Source: Flavobacteriaceae bacterium (lineage in GTDB: Bacteria > Bacteroidota > Bacteroidia > Flavobacteriales > Flavobacteriaceae). Taken from it: DNA of 64,000 bases. The DNA is taken from positions 1 through 64,000 of the forward strand of contig RFPP01000007.1 of NCBI GenBank assembly GCA_009926065.1. The letters are read 5' to 3'. This document shows positions 21,238 through 31,293 of this stretch, in pieces. The notes under the pieces were generated by a model. It was not told the origin of the DNA. It searched no databases and saw nothing but the letters and a program-made list of their open reading frames with translations. The stretch's first letter is position 1. Each line of letters starts with the position of its first letter. The position numbers and the translations under genes were made by a program.

Positions 21238-23211
21238 TTAATAATATGTAACCACCAAAAGTACACTTTGTCCTCCGTCCATAGTTGCTTTAACTTCATA
21301 AGAACGTAAACCATCATTATAATATTGAAAAATTGTTGATGTAAGAGTAGAGTAATAGTTTAAAATTAAATTACTTACAAACTGGTTTGTTGGAGATACA
21401 CTAACTATTGTATAATCACTTGTATTTCCAATATAGGAAACACATTGATAATCACCTACGGTTGATGATTTTACAGCTAATTTTACACCAGCTCCATTTG
21501 TAGCAGCTGTTGGGACAATTGAGAATGTTAAATTTCCAATTGTAACTTCAGATTGAGGAGTGCAATTGACAAAATTGTTGAAAGTTTGAGTAAATGATCT
21601 TACAAACTTTGGACTTGAAGGTAGGGTTGTCCAAGTTGCAGCACCGCTTCCATTAGCAGTTAATACTTGACCATTTGTTCCAGCAGCTGTTGGATAGGTT
21701 ATATTTCCTGTAGTTAAAGAACCATTTACAACTAAATTATTTGAAAATGTTTTAACACCAGAAACTGTTTGAGCAGTTGTTAAATCAACGAAATTTTGAG
21801 TTGAAGATCCTGTACCTCCATTAGCTATAGCAACAACTCCCGAAACGTTTGTCGCAGTTCCCGAAGCAACTCGATTGTCAACATAATCTTTCACGGCTTT
21901 AACAGATGGATATTTAGTATTTGAGGCACCATCATTAGAAACATTAGTAGATTTATTTGATAAATCTTCTTTAGTTGCTTCTGCAGCAGTGGCTCTAACT
22001 AATTCTTGCAATAAGTTATTTGTTAAAGTATTATCAATTGCTGTAGCTCTAGTTACCTCAGCAGAAATATTAGCTATTAAAGAATTATCTGCTGAAATTC
22101 TAGCAGCAGCTTCGGCATTTAAATTGTTTGTAAGAGTAGAATCACCAGCATCTACATAGGTTTTAATTGCTTTTACCGAAGGATATTTTGTAGAAGATGC
22201 TGCATCTGTGGATACATTTGAAGACTTGTTTGCAATATCTTCTTTCAATAAATCAAAGTTAATTCTACTAGTAATTTCAGAATTTAATGCATTGGTAAGT
22301 GCTTGATCTGCAGCTGCTCTAATATTTGCTTCGTTTGTTAGAGCGGTGCCACCTAAATTGATACTCGAATCAACATAATCTTTAACTGCTTTTACCGAAG
22401 GATATTTAATATTTGATGCTCCATCAGTAGTTACGTTAGTTGATTTATTAATTAAATCTTCTTTTAATAAATCGGCAGCAGCTCTAATGTTAGCTTCATT
22501 TGTTAAAGCAGCTCCACCTGAATTAACATTGGTATCTACATAATCTTTTATAGCTTTTACAGACGGATATTTAGTATTAGAAGCAGCATCAGTTGCAACG
22601 TTAGTCGATTTATTAGATAAATCTTCTTTTAAATTTAAAGCAGCTTGAGTTGCAATACTTATTGGCTTATTAATATCTCGAGTGTTATCAACATTTTCCA
22701 AACCTAAATTTGTTTTTGCACCTACAACGCTATTAGCTCCTGTACCTCCATTTTGAATTTGAACAATTCCAGTAACATTATCTGCTCTAAATGCGTTAAA
22801 AGAATATGGAACACCTGTAAAAAATTGATTACTTATTTCAATAAAATTGGTACAAATACCAAAAGTATCTAATCCAACTTTCATGCTTTTATTTGGAGAA
22901 CTCCAATTAATATTTCCGAAAGAAGTAGCATAACCCCCAGTTCTAGTTCCAGTTCCTATTACAGTATTTACCATTCCAAATTCATCTGTTCTTACAGTAA
23001 TTTTTTCTTGATATTCTGTTAAATTAGCATTATCAACAATTGTAAATTGTAAACAAATATTTTTATTTGCTAACGGTGAATTAGAATTATTATAACCTGG
23101 AATTACTTCCCCATTTGGATTATATATGATAGCCTGATAGCTAATTCCTGTTGATTGAGCATAGAATGCTGTTGAAACGAATAATAAAATAAGTAATGTT
23201 ATCTTTTTCAT
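21238..23211 (-). CDS. Secreted protein with phage tail-fibre-like and four internal repeats
   Basis: Signal peptide; LGLENVDNTRDINKPIS; four copies of EDLSNKSTNV-TDAASNTKYPSVKAIKDYVD. Confidence 0.8.
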   Translation of the reverse strand: MKKITLLILLFVSTAFYAQSTGISYQAIIYNPNGEVIPGYNNSNSPLANKNICLQFTIVDNANLTEYQEKITVRTDEFGMVNTVIGTGTRTGGYATSFGNINWSSPNKSMKVGLDTFGICTNFIEISNQFFTGVPYSFNAFRADNVTGIVQIQNGGTGANSVVGAKTNLGLENVDNTRDINKPISIATQAALNLKEDLSNKSTNVATDAASNTKYPSVKAIKDYVDTNVNSGGAALTNEANIRAAADLLKEDLINKSTNVTTDGASNIKYPSVKAVKDYVDSSINLGGTALTNEANIRAAADQALTNALNSEITSRINFDLLKEDIANKSSNVSTDAASSTKYPSVKAIKTYVDAGDSTLTNNLNAEAAARISADNSLIANISAEVTRATAIDNTLTNNLLQELVRATAAEATKEDLSNKSTNVSNDGASNTKYPSVKAVKDYVDNRVASGTATNVSGVVAIANGGTGSSTQNFVDLTTAQTVSGVKTFSNNLVVNGSLTTGNITYPTAAGTNGQVLTANGSGAATWTTLPSSPKFVRSFTQTFNNFVNCTPQSEVTIGNLTFSIVPTAATNGAGVKLAVKSSTVGDYQCVSYIGNTSDYTIVSVSPTNQFVSNLILNYYSTLTSTIFQYYNDGLRSYEVKATMDGGQSVLLVVTYY

Positions 23212-23219
23212 ATTGCTAT

Positions 23220-23837
23220 TTATTTATTGATATTGAAGTGAATACCAAATAGTATTTGTTGATTATTGAATATAACTTTTTCTTGGGTACTGTTTGCAGT
23301 GTTTAGTCCATTACTGTAACCATAACCAAAACTTAAATAACCTGAGTCATTAAGTTTGTAGTTAGCACTTACTCCTCCGAAATAAGAAAAATAAAGTCCT
23401 GAAAATTCTTTTTGATCTAATAAATCGTAAACTACTCCATTTAAATTTTGTTTACCATAAACAATTTTGGAAACATTTACCCCAGCTCTAAAACCTAATT
23501 TAAATCTTTTAGTCATTTTATGTAAATAATTCAAAGACATTTGGGCTCCTGCATATTTCGTTTGCCAGCTATATGAGTTAGCTGATGATCCAGCAACAGC
23601 GTTGTATTCATTTAAAGTTAATGCTCCAGAATAGGATAATGCATCACTATTTAATGAGAAATCATAACCTACTTCATAGAAAGATCCGGTTCCAGACTGA
23701 AGTGGAGTAGCCATAGATTCGGCTTGACTATTGAAGTTATATTTTGTGAAGTTGGTTCCTGTTAAAAAGTAAACTTCTTGAGAATAGGAATTGGTATAAG
23801 CCAATAAAACAATTAGTAGTAGGTAAAATTTTCTCAT
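23220..23837 (-). CDS. Outer membrane beta-barrel protein
   Basis: Signal peptide, alternating barrel strands, terminal GIHFNINK. Confidence 0.7.
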   Translation of the reverse strand: MRKFYLLLIVLLAYTNSYSQEVYFLTGTNFTKYNFNSQAESMATPLQSGTGSFYEVGYDFSLNSDALSYSGALTLNEYNAVAGSSANSYSWQTKYAGAQMSLNYLHKMTKRFKLGFRAGVNVSKIVYGKQNLNGVVYDLLDQKEFSGLYFSYFGGVSANYKLNDSGYLSFGYGYSNGLNTANSTQEKVIFNNQQILFGIHFNINK

Positions 23838-24307
23838 TTTGATTTTAATATATTAGTGGAATAATTATAATTTTTTGCGGATAACTTAACAAAATATAAG
23901 CCCTCTGATAAAGAAAGTTCGTTGATTGTTAATACAGTATTATTAGCTGGTTTTTCTTGAAACGAAACTAATCTTCCCATTACATCATATAATGAAAATT
24001 TAATTGGTCCTGTAATTACATCCGAAAACTCAAAGTTTATTTGATCCATAAATGGGTTTGGGTAGGCCGTTGTAGTTACAGTAATAATTGGTGCTTTTAC
24101 CGTTTTCATCAACGAACTTTGTTGAAATCCTTGACCAACGATTACATCAGAACCTCTGTAGTTACCGGTTACACTCAACTGTCCTATAGTCTGGGAAACC
24201 TTGAAACCACTTAGTGAATTAGAAGAGCCTTGAGAGGATATCATCTGGTGATGCAAACTTTGTGAAAACCCAGTAATTGAAATAAATAAAAATAAAATTA
24301 TTTTCAA
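23834..24307 (-). CDS. T9SS type A sorting domain protein (short)
   Basis: AYPNPFMDQINFEF...LYDVMGRLV...LSEGLYFVKLSAKNYNYSTNILKSK; 4-nt overlap with next gene. Confidence 0.85.
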   Translation of the reverse strand: MKIILFLFISITGFSQSLHHQMISSQGSSNSLSGFKVSQTIGQLSVTGNYRGSDVIVGQGFQQSSLMKTVKAPIITVTTTAYPNPFMDQINFEFSDVITGPIKFSLYDVMGRLVSFQEKPANNTVLTINELSLSEGLYFVKLSAKNYNYSTNILKSK

Positions 24308-24476
24308 AGCAATTTTAATTAATATGAATAATTCACAAATATAAAAATTAAAATTAAAAAAATAAATTATTAATAAAATATTTTTAATAACTTATTTAAA
24401 AGTCATATAATTTATCACAAAAAATACTTATTTATTAAAGAAAAAAATAAAAATTGAGAATAACTTTGTGTATTTT

Positions 24477-27400
24477 TTACTTATAAAACTTTTTATATTT
24501 AGGATATGATATTATACCAATTATAGAAATTGTTAACAAGGTTTGCCATATCCAATCTAATGAAGTTGCCTCACCACTAGCATATGAATGTAGTCCAACA
24601 AGATGAAAGTTTACACCGTAATAAGTAAATAATATAGCTGTAAATGCATACATACTCATCAAATTGAATACCCATTTTCCTCGGAATAAAGGAACGAATC
24701 TGGCATGAATTACAAATGCATATATCATAATACTTATTAACGCCCAAGTTTCCTTTGGGTCCCATCCCCAATAACGTCCCCAACTTTCATTAGCCCATTG
24801 TCCACCTAAAAAGTTACCAATAGTCAACATGACTAAACCTATGGTTAATGCCATTTCATTGATATAAGTAATTTCTTTAATATTTAAAGCCATCACCTCT
24901 TTATTCTTTTCATTAGTAAAGAAAATAAGCAGTAAGGAAACAAATCCTAAAATTGTTCCTAATGCAAACGGACCATAACTAGCGACAATAACAGCCACAT
25001 GAATCATCAACCAGTAAGAATTTAATACAGGCTGTAAATTAGCAATTTCTGGATCTATCCAATTCATATAAGCAGCCATTAAAATCATTGATGTCACAAA
25101 TGCTGAAGAAGCTACTGTTAATTTTGATTTTCTATCGAATGCTAATCCAAAGAACATGGTAGCCCAAGCAACGTAAATTATTGATTCATAGGCATTGCTC
25201 CATGGTGCATGACCTGAAATATACCAACGAGCTATCAATCCTAAAGTGTGCAAGCCAAATAAAATTCCAATTAAAACATGCATTACATCAACCGAAATGC
25301 GGGTAAACTTATTGTCTTTAAAGATTTTTATGATAGTAAATAGCAACATTAAAACTCCTGCGATCATGTAGAGATAAAACAACTTTTTGAATACATCATA
25401 CTTGTTATATATTATTTCAGCAGTAATTTTGTCTTCAGAAGGTAATACCCGACTTCCAAATTTGCTTTGATATTTTTTTATTCCATTCAAATAAAAATCA
25501 ACCTCTTTATAGTTATTATTTAAGGCTGCATTTTGCAAGGAATTAATATATAATGGAATTATTTGGGAAGCAAAAATTGAATCCATTCCTTTCAAACCCG
25601 CGTTTCTCAACTCTAAATGAGAAATCCATTTATTATTTTCATCTTTTGGAATTGGAAAAATTCGAAGTATACTTCCTGAAGTAGCTTGATTTAATAAATT
25701 GACTTTTTTATCAGTTTCTACAAAATCTTTTTCAAAATTATTAGGATTTGCTGATTTATATGCTTGATCTAAATAAGGTGACAATTTATAATTACCAGCT
25801 TTATCAAAAAAAGCAATAAATGGAGCGTATTTAGCAAATTTCTCTATACCAATAATTTTTCTAATACTGTCATTACCCGATTTAATATAGATCAACGGAA
25901 TTTCGTACCAAGCTGTTGGAAACTGTGTCATTGACAAAAATACTTGATCAGAATTCATACCGTTATAAGTATCTTTATGACTCACTTTCCTTAATAATTC
26001 GGACGAAAATGTATTTACAGGTTTCATTCTTCCTCCAGCATCTTGAATTACTAATCTTCCAAATTTTGCTGCATGCGCTTCAGATACTTTAAACTTTAAC
26101 AACAAAGAATCAATTTGCTTTACCGTCAATGGCTCTTCTTTGTGTTGTGCAAAAGAATTGAAGCTTAGTAACAATAATAAAAGGGTAACCAACTTCGATT
26201 TTTTTAATTTGATTACCTCTAATTTTCGTTTAATATCAGCAAAACGAGAATGTTTGGTAAATAAAATCGCCATCATTCCAAAAAACAACATAAAATAACC
26301 AATATAGGTAATCAAAGTTCCCCAAAAATCATGATTTACTGAAAGAACAGTTCCTTTTTCATCTGGATCAAATGAAGATTGAAAAAAACGATAACCTTGA
26401 TGGTCTAGAATATGATTCATGTATATTTTAGCATCAAATTTAGATTTACTATCTGAAACAGTTACGTCGCTTTCAAAAGCGGAATAACTTTTCTCAGTTC
26501 CAGGGTATTTTTGTGCTTTAAAATCGTTCAATTTTATATTAAATGGCAAAGTATAGGCTTTGCTACCAAAGAAAAAAGTATATTCTAAATTACCAATTTT
26601 TACCACCTTCGACTCCCCAACAGAACCTTTTGTACCCAATAATGTAACTTCTTTATTTTGACCCTCAGCATATAAATTTAATACAAGTGCATCTTCATGT
26701 GTTTTGGCTTTGTAATTATTTTTTGCAACATAGGTAATAACGCCTTTAGTTGCTGGTTCAGGAAAAACAAACTGTGTTCCTCCTACATTATATAAAGAAC
26801 GCATCATTAAAGTCTGAACTGAATCTTTTGCAACTCTCCCTCTAAATTGATCCGCCATTCGCATAAATTCACCTTCAAATGGGGTTTGAATTGTTGACAA
26901 ATTTTCATTTATAGTTATATTGGTAGCTCCTTTTACAAATCTATTTAAAGAAAATAGCATGTTGTGAATATTCTGAACTTCACCTTCTTTTAAATAATGC
27001 TCGTGGCGAGTTCCGTCACCAGATTCAACCATTTTTAAATACAAATCCCCTTTTGGATCTGGTTTTATTGTTTTGGTTGCATCCAACATATAATCCTTGT
27101 AGGTAATCTCAAACTGAGTATTAGCAAAATTATTTGTAATACTAAAATTGTTGTTAGCAACTGGGGATAGTAACAAAGGTTTTTCAAAAACTCTTCGTCT
27201 CATTTGCCCTTGATAATCGCCATCAACAAAAACAGTTAAAAACATTTTATCTGAATAAAACTGATTTTCAGTTGCTCCTTCACGAATAGGCATTACTCCT
27301 TCATAGCTTATATAACGGGTAATAAAAGCACCTAAAATGATGAAAATAAAAGAAATATGAAGTAATAAAGTAGCCCATTTTTCTTTACGTAAAAGTTGGT

Positions 27401-27605
27401 ATCTTTTAATATTTCCCGCAAAATTTAATAAAAAAACACCCATGATTAGCTCAAACCACCAAGCATTATAAACCCAAATTCTAGCAGTATCTGTATTATA
27501 TTTACTTTCAATAAAAGTCCCACAAATCATAGCTATAGCATATGACAAAAATAAAAAGGCCATTAAACGCGTTGAAAACAAAAATGAAAGTATTTTTTTA
27601 TCCAT
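24477..27605 (-). CDS. ccsBA: Cytochrome c synthase, CcsB/CcsA fusion
   Basis: ResB-like N-half; CcsA C-half with GGQWANESWGRYWGWDPKETWALI (WWD-type haem motif). Confidence 0.93.
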   Translation of the reverse strand: MDKKILSFLFSTRLMAFLFLSYAIAMICGTFIESKYNTDTARIWVYNAWWFELIMGVFLLNFAGNIKRYQLLRKEKWATLLLHISFIFIILGAFITRYISYEGVMPIREGATENQFYSDKMFLTVFVDGDYQGQMRRRVFEKPLLLSPVANNNFSITNNFANTQFEITYKDYMLDATKTIKPDPKGDLYLKMVESGDGTRHEHYLKEGEVQNIHNMLFSLNRFVKGATNITINENLSTIQTPFEGEFMRMADQFRGRVAKDSVQTLMMRSLYNVGGTQFVFPEPATKGVITYVAKNNYKAKTHEDALVLNLYAEGQNKEVTLLGTKGSVGESKVVKIGNLEYTFFFGSKAYTLPFNIKLNDFKAQKYPGTEKSYSAFESDVTVSDSKSKFDAKIYMNHILDHQGYRFFQSSFDPDEKGTVLSVNHDFWGTLITYIGYFMLFFGMMAILFTKHSRFADIKRKLEVIKLKKSKLVTLLLLLLSFNSFAQHKEEPLTVKQIDSLLLKFKVSEAHAAKFGRLVIQDAGGRMKPVNTFSSELLRKVSHKDTYNGMNSDQVFLSMTQFPTAWYEIPLIYIKSGNDSIRKIIGIEKFAKYAPFIAFFDKAGNYKLSPYLDQAYKSANPNNFEKDFVETDKKVNLLNQATSGSILRIFPIPKDENNKWISHLELRNAGLKGMDSIFASQIIPLYINSLQNAALNNNYKEVDFYLNGIKKYQSKFGSRVLPSEDKITAEIIYNKYDVFKKLFYLYMIAGVLMLLFTIIKIFKDNKFTRISVDVMHVLIGILFGLHTLGLIARWYISGHAPWSNAYESIIYVAWATMFFGLAFDRKSKLTVASSAFVTSMILMAAYMNWIDPEIANLQPVLNSYWLMIHVAVIVASYGPFALGTILGFVSLLLIFFTNEKNKEVMALNIKEITYINEMALTIGLVMLTIGNFLGGQWANESWGRYWGWDPKETWALISIMIYAFVIHARFVPLFRGKWVFNLMSMYAFTAILFTYYGVNFHLVGLHSYASGEATSLDWIWQTLLTISIIGIISYPKYKKFYK

Positions 27606-27756
27606 TATATTTAGTGATGTTATTTAAAAAGTGTTACAAAAGTAATTCAAATTTGTTAAATTATTTGTTTTGGATTAGTATTTAAGTATTTTTTAAGGGA
27701 TGTTTTTTAAATTATGAAATAAGAAGAATTTTAAAAAAAATCAATAATTTAGCAAA

Positions 27757-28530
27757 ATGGTAAGATTGGGCATAATTGGTTCTGGAAATGTAGCACAACA
27801 TTTAATACAAGTGTTTAATAAATCTATTTACGAAGGTGCTGAAATTGAAATTGTAACTGTATTTTCAAGAAAAAAAAATGTACTTCTAAGCCTACTGAAT
27901 TCAGAACTAGTTTGTTCGGATTGGAATAATTTAAAAGAAGCCGACTTATATATTATTGCAGTTTCAGATACAGCTATCACTGAGGTTTCTGAGAAAATAC
28001 CATTTAAAAATAAATTGCTTGTTCACACTTCGGGAGCAGCTTCTATGGATGCTATTAAATCCAATAATAGAAAAGGTGTTTTTTATCCTTTACAAACATT
28101 TTCAAAAAATGTAGTTGTCGATTTTAGATCCATTCCGATATGTTTAGAAAGTGAAAATAAATCAGATTTAGAACTATTAAAAAAAGTGGCAAACTCAATT
28201 TCTAATTCAGTTTTTGAAATTAATACTAAACAAAGAATAGCATTACATATTGCAGCAGTTTTTGTAAATAATTTTACAAATAATCTTTACAAAATTGGAA
28301 ATGACATTTGTAAAGAAAATCATATTCCATTTGAAATATTACAACCATTAATCAAGGAAACGGCTGAAAAAATTAATCAATTATCACCTGAAGACGCACA
28401 AACAGGACCTGCAAAAAGGAATGATATTGAAACTATAAACTCCCATTTGGCGTTCTTATCTGATGAGAATCACAAAAATATTTATAAAATACTAACCCAA
28501 TCTATTCAAAATAATGGCAAAAAGTTATAA
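27757..28530 (+). CDS. Rossmann-fold/DUF2520 protein
   Basis: LGIIGSGNVAQHL; VHTSGAASMDAIK; GVFYPLQTFSK; C-term LSPEDAQTGPAKRND. Confidence 0.85.
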   Translation: MVRLGIIGSGNVAQHLIQVFNKSIYEGAEIEIVTVFSRKKNVLLSLLNSELVCSDWNNLKEADLYIIAVSDTAITEVSEKIPFKNKLLVHTSGAASMDAIKSNNRKGVFYPLQTFSKNVVVDFRSIPICLESENKSDLELLKKVANSISNSVFEINTKQRIALHIAAVFVNNFTNNLYKIGNDICKENHIPFEILQPLIKETAEKINQLSPEDAQTGPAKRNDIETINSHLAFLSDENHKNIYKILTQSIQNNGKKL

Positions 28531-29041
28531 AGAAATAATGAATGAAATTAACACATTCGTGTTCGACGTAGATGGCGTTCTTACAGACGGTTCGGTAAAT
28601 ATTTCTCCAACAGGGGAAATGCTTCGTAAAATGAATATTCGTGATGGATACGCCATGAAAGCGGCCATTGAAAGTGGTTACAATGTGTGTATTATTTCTG
28701 GAGGTAACAATGAAGGGGTTCGCATCCGCTTAAGAAATCTTGGAATTACAGATATTTATTTAGGTTCGCCTGACAAAGTAGAAACCTTCAAAGAATATTG
28801 TGAATTGTATTCCATTTCTCCCGAAAAAGTGCTTTACATGGGTGACGATATTCCCGATTTTCATGTGATGCAATTAGTAGGATTACCAACATGCCCTCAA
28901 GATTCTGCGCCTGAAATTAAGTCGATTTCCAATTATATTTCTCATCAAAATGGAGGAAAAGGCGCCGTTCGCGATGTAATTGAACAAGTCATGAAAGTTC
29001 AAGGAAAATGGCATCTTTACTTTAATGGAAAGCACGATTAA
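28514..29041 (+). CDS. kdsC: HAD-family 3-deoxy-D-manno-octulosonate 8-phosphate phosphatase-like
   Basis: FVFDVDGVLTDGSV, CIISGG, YMGDDIPDFHVM. Confidence 0.85.
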   Translation: MAKSYKEIMNEINTFVFDVDGVLTDGSVNISPTGEMLRKMNIRDGYAMKAAIESGYNVCIISGGNNEGVRIRLRNLGITDIYLGSPDKVETFKEYCELYSISPEKVLYMGDDIPDFHVMQLVGLPTCPQDSAPEIKSISNYISHQNGGKGAVRDVIEQVMKVQGKWHLYFNGKHD

Positions 29042-29056
29042 ACCTCTTAAATTTCA

Positions 29057-29986
29057 ATGATAAATTACTTAAAATTAATACGTTACCGACATTTACTACT
29101 TATTGCTTTTATGCAATTAATATTTAGATACGGTTTTTTAAAACTTCAAAATATTCCCTTAGCTCTTATCGATTGGCAATACATTTTATTGATACTTTCG
29201 ACAGTTTGTTTATCAGCAGGAGGAGCAATTATTAATGCTATTTTCCAACAAGATTCTGATTCAGAAAACAAACCAGATTTTCAAGTTGTTGGAAAATTAA
29301 TATCTGAAAATAATGCCTATAATTTATATGCAGCTTTTACATTTATAGGGGTTTCTATTGGTTTTTATTTATCAAATTTGATTCAAAAACCAAATTTTGC
29401 AATTCTATTTATTCTAATAGCTTCAACGCTCTATTTTTATGGTTCAAGTATGAAAAATAGTGTTTTATTGGGCAATATAATTATTGCATTTGTGAGTTCA
29501 ATTTATGTAATAATGATTGGACTTTTCGATTTATTACCTGTAACATTTGATGTAAATCAAACTGTAATGGGAATTAATTTTAGCATATTAATTGACTATG
29601 CCATTTTTACTTTTATTATTACATTATTGCTAGAAATGGTTTCAGATATTGAAAGTATCGAAGGAGATAAAAGTCAAGGATTAAGCACTTTAGCGATTGC
29701 TTTAGGAATTAATAAAGCAAAGAAGGTAGTTTTAATTCTAAGTTTAATTCCAATATTTTCAGTGCTATATTATTTGAAAGTTTACCTATTCGATGCAAAA
29801 TTATTTTACAGTTTGATTTATGGGTTAATTTTCACCATAATTCCTTTAATCTATTTTGCGATAAAAATTTTTAAGGCAAATGAACCCTCTGAATTTCGCT
29901 ATTTGTATTTGATTTTGAAGTGTATATTATTTTTTACTTATTTATCAATAGTTATTATAAATTTAAACATTCGATACAATGCTTAA
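29057..29986 (+). CDS. UbiA-family prenyltransferase (geranylgeranylglycerol-phosphate GGT-like)
   Basis: NAIFQQDSDSENKPD and SDIESIEGDKSQGLSTLAIALG Asp-rich motifs, 8-9 TM. Confidence 0.85.
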   Translation: MINYLKLIRYRHLLLIAFMQLIFRYGFLKLQNIPLALIDWQYILLILSTVCLSAGGAIINAIFQQDSDSENKPDFQVVGKLISENNAYNLYAAFTFIGVSIGFYLSNLIQKPNFAILFILIASTLYFYGSSMKNSVLLGNIIIAFVSSIYVIMIGLFDLLPVTFDVNQTVMGINFSILIDYAIFTFIITLLLEMVSDIESIEGDKSQGLSTLAIALGINKAKKVVLILSLIPIFSVLYYLKVYLFDAKLFYSLIYGLIFTIIPLIYFAIKIFKANEPSEFRYLYLILKCILFFTYLSIVIINLNIRYNA

Positions 29987-30566
29987 GGAAAAATTGGAAA
30001 ATTTCAAGATAATTTTAGCTTCGGGATCTCCGAGAAGACAACAATTTTTTATAGATTTAGATTTAGATTTCGAAATACGCTTAAAACAAATCGAGGAAAT
30101 TTATCCAGATCATCTAAAAGCCCATGAAATAACTGATTATTTAGCAATACTTAAGGCAAATGCATTCGAAGGAGAATTATTTGAAAATGAAATTTTAGTG
30201 ACAAGTGACACCATTGTTTGGCACAAAAATAAGGCGTTGGGAAAACCAAAAGACTACGATGACGCTTTTCAAATATTAAAAACACTTTCCAATGAAACGC
30301 ATGAAGTAATCACTTCTGTATGTTTTAAAACTATTAAAAAAACCACCGTTTTTAATGAAATTACAAAAGTTACATTTTCAAATTTAAGTGACGATAGCAT
30401 TCATTATTATTTAAAAAATTACAAACCATTTGACAAAGCAGGAGCCTATGGTATTCAAGATTGGATTGGATTTATTGGAGTTTCAAAAATAGAAGGCTCT
30501 TATACAAATGTAATGGGAATGCCTACAAATAAAGTATTTAATTATTTACTAAACTTAAATAAATAA
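29979..30566 (+). CDS. Maf-family nucleotide pyrophosphatase
   Basis: ILASGSPRRQQFF; SDTIVWHKNKALGKPKD; DKAGAYGIQDW. Confidence 0.95.
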   Translation: MLKEKLENFKIILASGSPRRQQFFIDLDLDFEIRLKQIEEIYPDHLKAHEITDYLAILKANAFEGELFENEILVTSDTIVWHKNKALGKPKDYDDAFQILKTLSNETHEVITSVCFKTIKKTTVFNEITKVTFSNLSDDSIHYYLKNYKPFDKAGAYGIQDWIGFIGVSKIEGSYTNVMGMPTNKVFNYLLNLNK

Positions 30567-30571
30567 AAAAT

Positions 30572-31105
30572 ATGTTTTCAATTTCCGACTTTACCAAAGA
30601 AATTATTAGTACCGGGATATTATTACTAGTTGTAATATTACTTCGAGTTATTGTTTCAAAATTAATTCGCAGATACGCCAAACTAAGTGAAATTATTGAA
30701 CGCCGAACCAATTTAGTGGTTAAATACATTCATTTGTTTATTAACATCATAGCAATATTTATAATAATTGTAATTTGGGGTGTACAAACGAAAGATATAT
30801 TTATTACTGTTTCTTCAATAACTACAGTACTTGGAGTTGGTTTGTTTGCACAATGGTCTATTTTGAGTAATATAACATCTGGAATAATATTATTCTTTTC
30901 ATTTCCTTTCAAAATTGGAGATGTTATTAAAATTCATGATCAAGATTTTCCTGTAGAAGCTGAAATTGAGGACATTAAAGCTTTTCATGTTTATATGAAA
31001 ACCAAAGAAGGCGAAATGATCACTTATCCCAATAATTTATTACTTCAAAGGGGAATCTCAATTATAAACAGAAATACAATTTCAGAACAAGAATTTCAAG
31101 ATTAA
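30572..31105 (+). CDS. MscS-family mechanosensitive channel (short)
   Basis: VGLFAQWSILSNITSGIILFFSFPFKIGDVI and YPNNLLLQR. Confidence 0.9.
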   Translation: MFSISDFTKEIISTGILLLVVILLRVIVSKLIRRYAKLSEIIERRTNLVVKYIHLFINIIAIFIIIVIWGVQTKDIFITVSSITTVLGVGLFAQWSILSNITSGIILFFSFPFKIGDVIKIHDQDFPVEAEIEDIKAFHVYMKTKEGEMITYPNNLLLQRGISIINRNTISEQEFQD

Positions 31106-31293
31106 ACAAAATATTACCACCTATTTAAAATAAGTCCCTATTATTACTTCGCATTAGTAAATAAAATTATTTTTAAAGTAATTTATAACTTTATTAAAGA
31201 GTAGTAATTACTATTTTATTTTTTGGAAATTTTAGTAGATATTAAATTCTCAAAAGGAATTTAACCCTTTATTAAAGTAGAAAATGCTACTCT

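Noticed and set aside
24577-24783. 68-aa ORF within ccsBA
   Set aside because: Alternate frame of the long CcsBA coding sequence.
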